Counted from the stretch's first letter, positions 1 through 8,139 are shown. The stretch is DNA of 64,000 nt from Patescibacteria group bacterium (GCA_041661625.1 JBAZUB010000001.1:248001-312000), one strand, 5' to 3'. The notes: generated from the letters alone by a model not told the origin. Numbers and translations: made by a program.

Positions 1-119
1 CCCGGTGGATACCAACAACCAGTATATTTACCAAAATCTTTCTTGGCGTTCACTAAGAGAAATTGCCGGTGACCACTCTCATCCATTCGTGACATTAAAC
101 CAGCGACAACTTGTTTCAT
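1..119 (-). CDS. NUDIX hydrolase, N-terminal part (runs off the window)
   Basis: ATG at 119 opens a frame that reads to the window edge (39 codons). The visible residues form the first strands of a NUDIX fold: an opening KQVVAGLMSRMDESG, then a hydrophobic strand ending LLVNAKK, then a WYPPG segment that in this family leads into the substrate loop before the Nudix box. The Nudix box itself lies outside the window, so catalytic competence cannot be judged. Family members hydrolyse nucleoside diphosphates linked to another moiety. It lies downstream of the VanX-like gene on the same strand, separated by a spacer that is a near copy of the secA/second-NUDIX spacer at 1982-2072. Confidence 0.65.
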   Translation of the reverse strand, partial: MKQVVAGLMSRMDESGHRQFLLVNAKKDFGKYTGCWYPP

Positions 120-135
120 TATTAATTACTTCCCG

Positions 136-292
136 TGACATTTATTAAACTTCTTCCCGCTTCCGTCCGCCGACGTTCCGATACGGAACTTTGGCGGACT
201 CCGCTTACCGCTATGCCAACTTTAGTTTATTTACCATGACAATGGTTGAATTTTTTCGAGCGCCCGTCTGCATGAGTCGCTCCGCATGGACA
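136..292. repeat. Duplicated secA-tail/NUDIX-spacer segment, copy A
   Basis: This roughly 157-base stretch aligns almost without gaps to 1982-2136. It contains the last 20 or so codons of the VanX-like gene, its stop, a nested hairpin (outer arms 166-171/193-198, inner GTTCC/GGAAC) and the spacer toward the next NUDIX gene. The run from the hairpin into the spacer is identical over about 30 bases. Copy B has the same order at the end of secA. Confidence 0.85.
166..198 (-). terminator. Nested hairpin downstream of VanX-like gene
   Basis: Outer arms TCCGCC/GGCGGA and inner arms GTTCC/GGAAC form a stable hairpin just after the stop codon. There is no clean U run. The same hairpin follows secA at 2012-2044. 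Confidence 0.5.
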
Positions 293-976
293 AAGCTCCT
301 GCGCGTATATTCCCTTGACATCGGCCACCGCGCCATACCTAGCTGTCTTTAACTTATTTCGCCTCGCCCATTGAATATCTCCGTATGACCAATGCCAATA
401 TTCCAGCGGATAGTTGGAAAAACCGGCTCGGAGCATCGCATCAGCCAATATCGCCCGGTTTTTCCTTTGGGCGGCCGGCAACAGCGGTTGATTTGATAAG
501 GCATTTTGCCGATAATCGAGCGATTTTGACCGCATGGGGATTTTGTGCCCGCGGGAATCAACAATCCGCAGATCGATCGCCCCGCCGCTCATGTGCCCCG
601 AGGCATTGACACCGCTCCAGGGTGCCACGTATTTTTCGATTTCTTTTATCAAGGCTGGTCCTTTTAAACCCTGGTAACGCCGCTGGCCTTTTTTAATAAA
701 ATCAAAATAGATCCCGCATTGCACATACGACGACCGCCAGGCGTCGTTGATGACAAATCGCAAACCTTTGGGTAAATACTTCGTGGCTTCTCTTAACATT
801 TTAGCCACTGACGCGCGCAAATAAGCTGTCCTCTCCTGCTTCATACGCCGTCGACCAAGCCGGATCACCACATTTGGACAGTATTTACGCACATCAACCA
901 AACGCTCACCATTGTCACGGATGGTGATAACAGCCTTGATCTGGGCACGCACCTTATTCATACGAATACGTTTCAT
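227..976 (-). CDS. VanX-like D-Ala-D-Ala dipeptidase (M15) with a SecA-type zinc tail
   Basis: About 249 aa if started at the ATG at 976, which overlaps the stop of the upstream VOC gene as ATGA; a start at 991 is possible. Peptidase M15 signatures are visible: an ND-A-WRS segment near residue 80, a zinc-binding SGHMSGGAID motif near 130 and EYWHWSYGD near 197, giving the H-x6-D, E and H set of D-Ala-D-Ala dipeptidases. The family cleaves D-alanyl-D-alanine in peptidoglycan turnover. No signal peptide is obvious, so a cytoplasmic site is likely. The last 20 residues are a CxC...HC zinc motif almost identical to the SecA C-terminus at protein and DNA level, which is foreign to this family. Peptidase function is inferred; the role of the tail is unknown. 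Confidence 0.8.
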   Translation of the reverse strand: MKRIRMNKVRAQIKAVITIRDNGERLVDVRKYCPNVVIRLGRRRMKQERTAYLRASVAKMLREATKYLPKGLRFVINDAWRSSYVQCGIYFDFIKKGQRRYQGLKGPALIKEIEKYVAPWSGVNASGHMSGGAIDLRIVDSRGHKIPMRSKSLDYRQNALSNQPLLPAAQRKNRAILADAMLRAGFSNYPLEYWHWSYGDIQWARRNKLKTARYGAVADVKGIYAQELCPCGATHADGRSKKFNHCHGK

Positions 977-1395
977 TGTTTCCCAAAACACATGAACTCT
1001 AACTTTATACGATCTGGGTCTTCGAAATACACGGCGTAATAATCCTTATAGTACTCAGGGTATTTTTTAGGTCCACCGTATAATACCGGTATTTTATTGG
1101 CCAACAAATACTTTTTGTAAAAATTATCAACCTCACTTTTTCTTGCCGCCCTAAATGCTATATGATTCAAGCCGACTCGTTTTCTATGAAATCCGGTTAG
1201 GACGTGTTTCTTCTCGACTTGTTCAATGCTGAACGTATTGCGCCCGCTATTATGCCAGTTCCGGTAATGTTTTCCTATTGATAATACTTTGAAACCGAAA
1301 TATTTAAGCAGTCGATCGTAAAATAGGCCGGAAATTTTAATATCACCAACTCCGATTTGAATGTGATCGATGCCAACGCATCTTACGCTGGTCAT
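973..1395 (-). CDS. VOC/glyoxalase-fold protein
   Basis: 140 aa with one vicinal-oxygen-chelate module: an opening GIDHIQIGVGDI strand with a metal-type His, a central LNHIAFRA strand with a second His, and a C-terminal YYAVYFEDPDRIKLEF strand with the E and the DPD-R turn typical of glyoxalase and bleomycin-resistance relatives. The metal-site pattern is intact enough for a metal-dependent enzyme, but the substrate cannot be read from the sequence. Its TGA overlaps the ATG of the VanX-like gene, so the two are probably translationally coupled. Confidence 0.8.
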   Translation of the reverse strand: MTSVRCVGIDHIQIGVGDIKISGLFYDRLLKYFGFKVLSIGKHYRNWHNSGRNTFSIEQVEKKHVLTGFHRKRVGLNHIAFRAARKSEVDNFYKKYLLANKIPVLYGGPKKYPEYYKDYYAVYFEDPDRIKLEFMCFGKQ

Positions 1396-1460
1396 TGCCG
1401 AATTACCATTACAAAATGATTTTGTATAGTTCTACGCTTGTTTAAATCGCTGCCCCACGT

Positions 1461-1982
1461 TTAACGCGACAGAGTATATATTCTGGCTTTCTCTAGAACA
1501 CGGGACTCATCGAGATCGGTTCGCTCGAGACCAATACTTTGCTGCTTCATTCTATTAATCAGTTCATCGATCGGCAGGAAAATGATTTCACTATCTGCCT
1601 CCGCGTCATCGGTATCACGTTTGTTAATCTCAATACTTTCTAAACGACAAAGGTAATATAAAGTGGTTTTCTGCACAAATACGTCTTGACGGGGAAATTT
1701 ACTGACAATTGAGCCGATAAATGTTACAATTTTTACACGCGCTCCCGCTTCTTCCCATAGTCCGCGATGAAGTGCGTCTTCAAGTACTTCCCCCGGTTCT
1801 AAAGTTTCACGCACGAGCAAATGCAGATTCTTTACAGTGTCGCCATTGACTTGTTTTGATTCATAGCGATGGCAAAGTACTTCGCCACGCTTATTTAGTA
1901 CAATTGCGCCCACAGATAAATGGTAGGGATGTTCTTTGGTAGATATGTAATAATTTGCTGCTCTGAATCTATTATTTTCCAT
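1461..1982 (-). CDS. NUDIX hydrolase
   Basis: About 173 aa from the ATG at 1982. An upstream ATG at 2012 would start inside the secA-tail hairpin, so it is disfavoured. The Nudix box is clear around residues 70-92: LEPGEVLEDALHRGLWEEAG keeps the G-x5-E and the EE of the metal-binding helix, though the R of REUXEE is shifted by one. The family removes nucleotide-linked phosphates. It directly follows secA on the same strand, mirroring the partial NUDIX gene after the VanX-like gene. Confidence 0.8.
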   Translation of the reverse strand: MENNRFRAANYYISTKEHPYHLSVGAIVLNKRGEVLCHRYESKQVNGDTVKNLHLLVRETLEPGEVLEDALHRGLWEEAGARVKIVTFIGSIVSKFPRQDVFVQKTTLYYLCRLESIEINKRDTDDAEADSEIIFLPIDELINRMKQQSIGLERTDLDESRVLEKARIYTLSR

Positions 1983-2136
1983 GACATTTTTTGTATTTCT
2001 TCCCACTCCCATCCGCCGATGTTCCGATACGGAACTTTGGCGGACTCCGCTTATCGTTATATCAACTTAGTTTATTTACCATGACAATGTTTGAATTTTT
2101 TCGGGCGCCCGTCTGCGTGAGTCGCTCCGCATGGAC
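1982..2136. repeat. Duplicated secA-tail/NUDIX-spacer segment, copy B
   Basis: Partner of 136-292. It spans the NUDIX start codon, the spacer with hairpin, the secA stop and the last secA codons. Because secA needs this zinc tail and the VanX family does not, copy B is the likely source and copy A the derived copy; this direction is inference. Confidence 0.85.
2012..2044 (-). terminator. Nested hairpin downstream of secA
   Basis: Outer arms TCCGCC/GGCGGA, inner arms GTTCC/GGAAC, immediately after the secA stop. It lacks a U run, so it may act as an mRNA 3' stabiliser as well as a terminator. Confidence 0.5.
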
Positions 2137-4837
2137 ACGGATCGTTCCGGCCAATTTTCTCGCCGTTGGCTGATTTCAACACTCCGCCCTGAATGATCGT
2201 ACCTTCGATCGGTCCAGGTTGCGCAATGGTGGCATCGTTGGTGGCCGCATTGTTTTCCGGTTCACCTTCGGCTTGAATCTGTTGAAATTGTCCCGCGCCT
2301 GTCTGTGCGACTTTGGACGGACCCGACTCGATCATCTGGCGTTGCACCTGCTGATAGGCCATTTGCTTGGCTTGACCGATTTTGTAGATATTATAAACCA
2401 CCTGGCTTTCGATACTGCTCATCAGTTGAGTAAACATGCCGTAACCTTCTTTCTTGTATTCCACCAGTGGATCGCGTTGGCCATAGCCGCGCAAGCCAAT
2501 GCCGCGACGCAGATAATCCATTTGCTCCAGATGCTCCACCCAAAGCGTGTCGATGCTACGCAAGATCACGCTCTTGGTCAATTCGCGCATCAACAATGGT
2601 TCGCCCACCTCCCGTTCCAGATTGCGGTACGCTTCGAAAGCCAGATCATTGCAATAATTTATAATGTCCGTGCGCAAAACGGCTTCATTCAATTTGTTTT
2701 TCGCTGTGCCGATAATCTGATCAAGATTGGCTTTAGCGCCCGACGGCAATGGGAAAATAGTATTGAGCGTTTCGCATATTTCTTTGATGTTCCAATCAGG
2801 CTGAGCTTGTTCCGGTGTATGAAATAGGACAATTTGTTCAATTTCATCATTGACCATTGCCAGCACTTTTTCCTTCAAAGCGCCTTCGTGATCAGCGGCC
2901 GCCAGCGTTTCATTGCGTTTTTTATAAACTACCTCGCGATGCTTATTCATCACGTCATCGTATTCGACCAGCTGTTTGCGAATATCAAAATTATGGCCCT
3001 CAACTTTCTTTTGAGCCGATTCAATCGACTTTGAAATCATCCGGTTCTCGATCGGCATATCATCCGGCAATCCAAACCGCTCCATAATCCCTTTAACCCG
3101 GTCTGAGCCGAATACCCGCATCAGATCATCGTCCAATGACACAAAGAAACGCGACATGCCTGGATCGCCTTGCCGGCCGGATCGTCCGCGTAACTGATTG
3201 TCAATCCGGCGCGATTCGTGACGTTCCGTACCGATTACGTACAGCCCACCCAGCTCCTTCACCTGGTTGGCCGTGTCTTGATTGAACGGATTGCCGCCCA
3301 GGACGATATCAACACCGCGGCCGGCCATATTAGTGGCAATTGTCACCGCTCCCGGCTGGCCGGCCTGGGCGATAATTTTGGCTTCTTTCTCGTGGTTCTT
3401 GGCATTGAGCATCTGGTGCGGCACGCCTTCGCGCTCCAGCAGCTCGCCCAGCAGTTCGTTCTTTTCGATCGATATCGTACCCACCAGTACCGGCTGGCCG
3501 GCTTCGTGGCACTCTTTGATTTCTTTTACCACCGCCTGGAACTTGGCCTCTTCATTTTTATAAATCACATCGTTATGGTCTTTCCGCACCATCGGTTTGT
3601 TGGTCGGAATAATGACCACGTCGAGATTGTATATTTTGGAAAATTCTTCCGCTTCGGTCGCAGCCGTCCCTGTCATGCCGGCCAGCTTTTCGTACAATCG
3701 AAAATAATTCTGGAATGTAATTGTCGCCATGGTGCGGCTTTCCTGTTTGATGTCTACCCCTTCTTTTGCTTCGATGGCCTGGTGCAAGCCTTCCGAATAG
3801 CGCCGACCGTGCATCAGCCGGCCGGTGAATTCATCCACGATGATTACTTCCCCGTCTTTGACCACATAATCTTTGTCCCGGCGGAATAGCGCGTGCGCCT
3901 TTAGCGCCTCTTCCAGGTGGTGCACCGTATCGATGCCGCCCTCAACGTAAAGATTCTCAATGCCCAGCCATTTCTCCATTTTTGAAATACCGGCTTCGGT
4001 CAGCGTGGCCGCGCGCATTTTTTCATCGACATTGTAATCCTCATCAATCAGCAAGCGCGGCACCAATTGAGCAAATTTCTTATAGAGCTCATTTGATTCT
4101 TCGGCCGGTGCGGATATGATCAACGGTGTTCGGGCTTCATCGATCAGAATGCTGTCTACTTCATCGACAATGGCATAATGTAGCGGCCGCTGGACCTTGT
4201 CACCCTGGCGATAGACCATATTGTCTCTGAGATAGTCGAAGCCGAATTCATTGTTCGTCCCGTATGTAATGTCGGCTCGATAAGCTTCGGCTCGGGATAC
4301 CGGGCGTAAGAATCGCCCATTCTCTTCGTCTGGTTTATATTCGGGATCGTAAATATAAGCGGACTCGTGCTGAATACTGGCCGTGCTCATTCCCAGGGCG
4401 TGGTAAACCGCACCCATCCAGACCGCGTCCCGACCGGCCAGATAATCATTCACTGTGACCAAATGGGCGCCCTGGCCACTGAGCGCGTTGAGGTAGAGCG
4501 GCAGTGTGGCGACCAGCGTTTTTCCTTCACCGGTTTTCATTTCGGAAATCTTGCCCTGGTGCAATACCAGACCGCCCACCAGTTGGGAATCAAAGTGCCT
4601 CATTTTGAGCCGACGACGGCCGGTTTCGCGGACAACGGCAAAAGCCTCGGCGGTGATATCGTCGAGCTTGGCACCATTGACCAGTTTTTGTCGGAACTCT
4701 GCCGTTTTGGCTCGCAGCTCATCATCAGACAACGATTGCAGAGCCGGCTCAAACGCATTTATGGCCTCAATTTGTCCCTTGAGACGGTCGACCACCCGCT
4801 GATTTGAATCACCAAGTATTTTTCCAAATATCGACAT
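2072..4837 (-). CDS. secA: Preprotein translocase ATPase SecA
   Basis: 921 aa, full length for the family. SecA is the cytoplasmic motor that pushes unfolded preproteins through SecYEG using ATP. Visible are the Walker A segment MKTGEGKT near residue 100, the DEVDS Walker B near 209, the preprotein cross-linking region, the second motor domain with TNMAGRGVDI near 505 and GRSGRQGDPG near 550, and the C-terminal zinc motif CPCG-x8-HC (C-x-C-x8-H-C spacing) near 900-918. Seven bases separate it from the upstream DUF1893 gene, so the two share a transcript. Its 3' end has been duplicated onto the VanX-like gene. Confidence 0.98.
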   Translation of the reverse strand: MSIFGKILGDSNQRVVDRLKGQIEAINAFEPALQSLSDDELRAKTAEFRQKLVNGAKLDDITAEAFAVVRETGRRRLKMRHFDSQLVGGLVLHQGKISEMKTGEGKTLVATLPLYLNALSGQGAHLVTVNDYLAGRDAVWMGAVYHALGMSTASIQHESAYIYDPEYKPDEENGRFLRPVSRAEAYRADITYGTNNEFGFDYLRDNMVYRQGDKVQRPLHYAIVDEVDSILIDEARTPLIISAPAEESNELYKKFAQLVPRLLIDEDYNVDEKMRAATLTEAGISKMEKWLGIENLYVEGGIDTVHHLEEALKAHALFRRDKDYVVKDGEVIIVDEFTGRLMHGRRYSEGLHQAIEAKEGVDIKQESRTMATITFQNYFRLYEKLAGMTGTAATEAEEFSKIYNLDVVIIPTNKPMVRKDHNDVIYKNEEAKFQAVVKEIKECHEAGQPVLVGTISIEKNELLGELLEREGVPHQMLNAKNHEKEAKIIAQAGQPGAVTIATNMAGRGVDIVLGGNPFNQDTANQVKELGGLYVIGTERHESRRIDNQLRGRSGRQGDPGMSRFFVSLDDDLMRVFGSDRVKGIMERFGLPDDMPIENRMISKSIESAQKKVEGHNFDIRKQLVEYDDVMNKHREVVYKKRNETLAAADHEGALKEKVLAMVNDEIEQIVLFHTPEQAQPDWNIKEICETLNTIFPLPSGAKANLDQIIGTAKNKLNEAVLRTDIINYCNDLAFEAYRNLEREVGEPLLMRELTKSVILRSIDTLWVEHLEQMDYLRRGIGLRGYGQRDPLVEYKKEGYGMFTQLMSSIESQVVYNIYKIGQAKQMAYQQVQRQMIESGPSKVAQTGAGQFQQIQAEGEPENNAATNDATIAQPGPIEGTIIQGGVLKSANGEKIGRNDPCPCGATHADGRPKKFKHCHGK

Positions 4838-4844
4838 AGGTATA

Positions 4845-5246
4845 TTAACGAAGTAGTTTGATAAACTGGCCCGGCGTGGTTGCGTTGAGTGCCAGGCGCT
4901 CCATGGGATCCAGGTCAGTCATTTGCTTGTCCAAAATCCGATTAACTTTCTCAAGATATCCCACCACGCATCGACTAGAGCGTAATATGTCCATCGCGGG
5001 ACCGCTAATTAGCGGCGTGTATACCTTGCGAATTCCGGCATGTATAATCAGGAAGGCGGCGGCTCGTCCGATGACCTTATCAAATATGAGCGCCCCGTCA
5101 AGTTCGCGGCCATGCTGATTGATGGCTTCGGCCAATGGCGACAAACCGCTCATATTGGAACGGAACAGCAATCGCTTGTTTTTTATGATGATAGTGGACC
5201 AGGGGCCGTCTCGAAACCGCTCCAGTTCCTCTTTGGTATGGCTCAT
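4845..5246 (-). CDS. DUF1893 protein
   Basis: 133 aa matching the DUF1893 family (TM1506-like, cytidine-deaminase-like fold): an N-terminal I-I-KNKRLLFRS strand, a GALIFDKVIGRAAAFLII core near residues 50-68, and a DPMERLAL motif near 115. The family's biochemical role is not settled. A promoter lies at 5288-5316 and the stop is 7 bases from secA, making this the first gene of the secA transcript. Confidence 0.8.
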   Translation of the reverse strand: MSHTKEELERFRDGPWSTIIIKNKRLLFRSNMSGLSPLAEAINQHGRELDGALIFDKVIGRAAAFLIIHAGIRKVYTPLISGPAMDILRSSRCVVGYLEKVNRILDKQMTDLDPMERLALNATTPGQFIKLLR

Positions 5247-5287
5247 TTTCCGTCGATTGGGCTGTTTTGAGTGGTACCCAGATGTGA

Positions 5288-5316
5288 ATTATACCAAATA
5301 TTGGGATAATTTCCAA
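5288..5316 (-). promoter_or_regulatory. Sigma70-type promoter of DUF1893-secA
   Basis: On the minus strand TTGGAA (5311-5316), a 17-base spacer, then TATAAT (5288-5293), about 40 bases ahead of the DUF1893 start and just downstream of the preceding terminator. Confidence 0.7.
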
Positions 5317-5324
5317 GCCTAATA

Positions 5325-5355
5325 GAAAAAGTCGTCTACCGTTCGTGGAGACGAC
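5325..5355 (-). terminator. Rho-independent terminator of the 5393-5707 gene
   Basis: Arms GTCGTCT (5331-5337) and AGACGAC (5349-5355), followed on the minus strand by TTTTTCT. Confidence 0.85.
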
Positions 5356-5392
5356 CACTTGCCGATCGGTTGAGCTATGCCACCAGACCGGT

Positions 5393-5707
5393 TCATTCTG
5401 GGGTTAGCCTCAACTCCGCCATTACATCCCGAACCAAGTTGTCGAGTTCAAAGGTTCCGCAGGTACACTTCCCACGCCAATCGGGGTGTAGCGGACAACT
5501 TCTTAGGTGTTCAGTTCGAGATGGCACCTGATCAGAAGTTTGCCCTAGTTTACTGGATAGCGTTTGGATCTCCTCAAGGCCACAGTGGCACGTTCTAGTA
5601 AGGTCGGTGGGGCATACTGGTTCGTGCCTACCGCGCTTTCCCCGCTCCAAACACACCTGCGCCCGAGTGATCATTTGGATAAACCTGATTTCCTCCTTGG
5701 TAGCCAA
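5393..5707 (-). CDS. Small protein with two CxCG repeats
   Basis: Not a family I recognise. The start is taken as TTG at 5707 because AGGAGG lies 9 bases upstream; the longer frame from 5731 would put that site inside the gene. The 104-aa product has two similar blocks, each a CP pair followed 8-9 residues later by CHCG or CTCG and then an acidic, leucine-rich helix. This suggests a duplicated metal-binding finger, perhaps zinc. It is a free-standing unit with its own promoter (5793-5821) and terminator (5325-5355). Confidence 0.6.
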   Translation of the reverse strand: MATKEEIRFIQMITRAQVCLERGKRGRHEPVCPTDLTRTCHCGLEEIQTLSSKLGQTSDQVPSRTEHLRSCPLHPDWRGKCTCGTFELDNLVRDVMAELRLTPE

Positions 5708-5792
5708 GTTACTTGCCCTCCTCATTCGCAACGCCTTGGTTCAGTATCGCACTACTCGTACGTAAGTCGTGGGACATCAATCAGGCGGTTGA

Positions 5793-5821
5793 ATTATAGC
5801 AAGACGTAGGTATTAATCCAA
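5793..5821 (-). promoter_or_regulatory. Promoter of the CxCG-repeat gene
   Basis: TTGGAT (5816-5821), 17-base spacer, TATAAT (5793-5798) on the minus strand; about 85 bases of leader precede the TTG start. Confidence 0.7.
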
Positions 5822-5830
5822 GCCCAAGAT

Positions 5831-5852
5831 AAAAGGCTGGCTGGCGCCAACC
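5831..5852 (-). terminator. Likely terminator of the 5852-6454 gene
   Basis: Imperfect palindrome GGCTGGCGCCAACC at 5839-5852 directly at the stop codon, followed on the minus strand by AGCCTTTTATC. Confidence 0.6.
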
Positions 5853-6454
5853 TATCGAACCATGGCTTCTCCGCACGGCTCTGCTTCAGTGTTGGGCTGG
5901 GCCACACCAGCCAGTACGTTTATGATTTCCTCGCCCACGTCCTCTGCTGCCGTGTTGCCCGCTGAAATTGCCCACCGGAACGGATACAGCGTCTGGCGAT
6001 AGAATTCGCCTCTGAGATTTCGCATCCTAATGAACACCGTGTAATCGACGACTGGCATCTCGACCGGTATCGGCAACATGTCGATGGACAGAACACTATA
6101 CGTGTCAACTATCCGACGTACATCGATGCGTTGTCCCGATACAGCCTCAACCGTCAGACTAACCACGCAGTCAATGCCCAGCGGCAACTCGGCGAACAAG
6201 TTGACGGCATCGAATCCTAGCCAGCGCACCTCCGGCTCATGAATCTGGCAACCATGTCTCCGTAGATATGTGGCCAGCACCTCGAGAAACCCATCATCCT
6301 CCGCTTCCGGGTGTAGCAACACCACGCGTCGACTCACCACCAGTGATGGCGATGTCGCGAGCGTTCTGACGACTACCAAACCGGCCAATCCAACCAGGGC
6401 TACCATTACTGCCAGGCCCAGCAGTAACTCCGCCAGAGCCACCTGCGCGACCAT
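5852..6454 (-). CDS. Membrane-anchored protein of unknown function
   Basis: The start is set at ATG 6454, because an AAGGAGGT site sits 7 bases upstream and overlaps the alternative GTG at 6463. The product is about 200 aa: one N-terminal transmembrane helix (residues 5-30, rich in L, V, A, G) and a soluble domain of alternating strands and helices with no motif I recognise. Function unknown. The gene has its own promoter (6507-6536) and terminator, like the neighbouring small unit. Confidence 0.65.
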   Translation of the reverse strand: MVAQVALAELLLGLAVMVALVGLAGLVVVRTLATSPSLVVSRRVVLLHPEAEDDGFLEVLATYLRRHGCQIHEPEVRWLGFDAVNLFAELPLGIDCVVSLTVEAVSGQRIDVRRIVDTYSVLSIDMLPIPVEMPVVDYTVFIRMRNLRGEFYRQTLYPFRWAISAGNTAAEDVGEEIINVLAGVAQPNTEAEPCGEAMVR

Positions 6455-6506
6455 CTCAGCCACCTCCTTCCGGGTGTGTGCCTACCACAACCAGACCGAC
6501 CCCCGT

Positions 6507-6536
6507 AGATTAGACTTTTTTGGGTCGATCTGTCAA
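6507..6536 (-). promoter_or_regulatory. Promoter of the 5852-6454 gene
   Basis: Consensus TTGACA (6531-6536), 18-base spacer, TAATCT (6507-6512) on the minus strand. Confidence 0.7.
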
Positions 6537-6567
6537 CCTAGTTATTTTGTTCGTACCAATATAGCCT

Positions 6568-6882
6568 TTAACCTCGCTTCTTTTGATCGGCTAGCTTTTC
6601 TTTGGCTTTGACCAACTGGCGGTTTATTTTGTCGGTAGCCACGTCGATCGCCGCATGCATGTCCGATGCCTTGAGGCCAACCTGGAGTACCCGGCCCGGA
6701 ATGGTGGCCCATATCTCTACCCGGTTGATGTCCCCGGATTTCTGATTGTGATCATAGTCCAGCTCGTACTTTACCTGTTGAATATGATTGTTGTACTTTA
6801 TCAGTTTCAAGGCTTTTTCTTGGACATAATCCTTTAGTGATGGTGTTAGCTTGAAATCTTTTCCGGTAATAATGATTCTCAT
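6568..6882 (-). CDS. hpf: Ribosome hibernation promoting factor, short form
   Basis: 104 aa with the HPF/RaiA N-terminal domain: an opening MRIIITGKDFKLTPSLKDYV, a Y-D-Y-HNQKSGD hairpin near 45 and the VGLKASDMHAAIDVATDKINRQL helix near 70-92. The protein binds the decoding centre of idle ribosomes. It lacks the long C-terminal domain that drives dimers alone, so it is the short type. It lies 70 bases downstream of tsaB on the same strand and may be cotranscribed. Confidence 0.93.
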   Translation of the reverse strand: MRIIITGKDFKLTPSLKDYVQEKALKLIKYNNHIQQVKYELDYDHNQKSGDINRVEIWATIPGRVLQVGLKASDMHAAIDVATDKINRQLVKAKEKLADQKKRG

Positions 6883-6951
6883 ATTTTTCTATATATCTAA
6901 TTAACAAATATCGGGCGATGGAATCCAAAAGAATTCCGCTATAAAAACTAT

Positions 6952-7416
6952 TTATTGCTTCCTTATTTTTGGTTTGGTAATGTTCGGCGCTCGATCGTAT
7001 AATGGACGAACCGGCACTTTGTCTGGTGCGGTTAGTTTCACTTTGCTTACTATCCGAGCGATATCAGTTGAATCAACTTTATTTGCCCCATACACTGGCA
7101 CAGAAAACGCCAGCCCTAATGCATTTGCTACGGTCACTCCCACTCGTATGGCGGTGAATGGGCCCGGCCCACGTATAACGATAATTGAACCGATCTGATC
7201 CAGCGGTGTCCTGGATAATTTTACCAGCCGGTCAATGTAACGCAGCAGATCATCACGTTCTTCAAAACCGATCGGCTGGTGTATTTGTTTGACCGCCGCA
7301 CCTTTCACGATCGCGACCATTATTTCATTCATCGCCGTTGTGTCAATAAACAGGCTTGGTTTATCGGCCATGGAAGGTGATTTTTTACGCGACGCCATCA
7401 ATGCTATTTGGTTCAT
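6952..7416 (-). CDS. tsaB: tRNA threonylcarbamoyladenosine protein TsaB
   Basis: About 154 aa. TsaB is the pseudo-enzyme partner of TsaD in making t6A37 on ANN-decoding tRNAs. Seen here are an N-terminal LFIDTTA strand near 22, the IVIRGPGPFTAIRVGV segment near 80-95 that corresponds to the conserved GPGSFTGLRIG motif, and an ALGLAFSVPVYG strand. It is shorter than the E. coli protein (231 aa), as is common in reduced genomes. The first 32 bases overlap the end of the upstream regulator; inner ATGs at 7398 and 7371 are possible starts. Confidence 0.85.
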   Translation of the reverse strand: MNQIALMASRKKSPSMADKPSLFIDTTAMNEIMVAIVKGAAVKQIHQPIGFEERDDLLRYIDRLVKLSRTPLDQIGSIIVIRGPGPFTAIRVGVTVANALGLAFSVPVYGANKVDSTDIARIVSKVKLTAPDKVPVRPLYDRAPNITKPKIRKQ

Positions 7417-8032
7417 TTGAGGCCAGATCAGCCGGCGGGCGCGTCAATCGTTCGGCAACCAGCCTGGGCTTGGGCTTAGCCAGCCGGTCGATGATGACAA
7501 TGTGCTTATTTTCGATCACGTTAAACAAAAATCGGTCAGTCACCTGCTGGCGATAGTCATACTCTTTAAGCGTAAAGATGGTATATCTGATATCTTGATC
7601 AAAGTATTTCTGAAACTTATGCAATAATTGCTTAATCTTATTCCGGTCAACCGTCCCTACGATCAATAAATCGGTGGGCAAATCAGTCCGACCGACGAAT
7701 AGGCCCGATAATACCATATACTTTATTGTTCCTAGTTGTGATACCGCTCGGGCAAAATCACGCTCCAACAAAATCTGTGATTTCACCATCAGCGCCTTCA
7801 GCTCGAAGAATAACGGAAAATCACGCTTCAAAGTAAAGTACTTTTTGCGATCTTTGTCATTTTCTTCCACAATACCGATTTCTTCCAGATTGTGCAGCTC
7901 CTGCCGTACGCTGTTGATGCGTTGATCCAGCTTGCGGGTCAGCTCACGCACAAAATAGGACCGGTCGGGATTGCTATAGAATAGCCGGAGTAGTTTAACC
8001 CTGGTGGCTGAACCAAAGAGTTGTTCAAGCAT
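7385..8032 (-). CDS. Winged-helix transcriptional regulator
   Basis: 215 aa. The N-terminal 75 residues are an ArsR/MarR-like winged helix: LFGSATRVKLLRLFY, then FVRELTRKLDQRINSVRQELHNLEEIGIV as the recognition helix and wing. The C-terminal half is mixed alpha/beta and resembles the minimal nucleotidyltransferase-like effector region often joined to this helix in Patescibacteria, but I see no intact GS-D-D motif. It has its own strong promoter (8068-8096) and overlaps tsaB, so it probably leads a regulator-tsaB-hpf transcript. Target unknown. Confidence 0.75.
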   Translation of the reverse strand: MLEQLFGSATRVKLLRLFYSNPDRSYFVRELTRKLDQRINSVRQELHNLEEIGIVEENDKDRKKYFTLKRDFPLFFELKALMVKSQILLERDFARAVSQLGTIKYMVLSGLFVGRTDLPTDLLIVGTVDRNKIKQLLHKFQKYFDQDIRYTIFTLKEYDYRQQVTDRFLFNVIENKHIVIIDRLAKPKPRLVAERLTRPPADLASNEPNSIDGVA

Positions 8033-8067
8033 TGTTTGCGGTTGACTTTTTTCTTGTTTATGGCTTT

Positions 8068-8096
8068 ATTATAGATAGTTTCTTTGTGGATGTAAA
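8068..8096 (-). promoter_or_regulatory. Promoter of the winged-helix regulator
   Basis: TTTACA (8091-8096), 17-base spacer, TATAAT (8068-8073) on the minus strand; 36 bases before the ATG. Confidence 0.8.
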
Positions 8097-8110
8097 GTCG
8101 GGGCGGACTA

Positions 8111-8139
8111 TTGTTTTATACCCAAAAATGGTGTATATA
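8111..8139 (+). promoter_or_regulatory. Possible promoter of the PP2C-like membrane protein
   Basis: TTGTTT (8111-8116), 17-base spacer, TATATA (8134-8139), 40 bases ahead of the ATG at 8179. It forms a divergent pair with the regulator promoter. Confidence 0.55.

Noticed and set aside
3218..3889. Long plus-strand frame of 223 codons
   Set aside because: It lies wholly antisense to secA and its composition follows the codons of secA.
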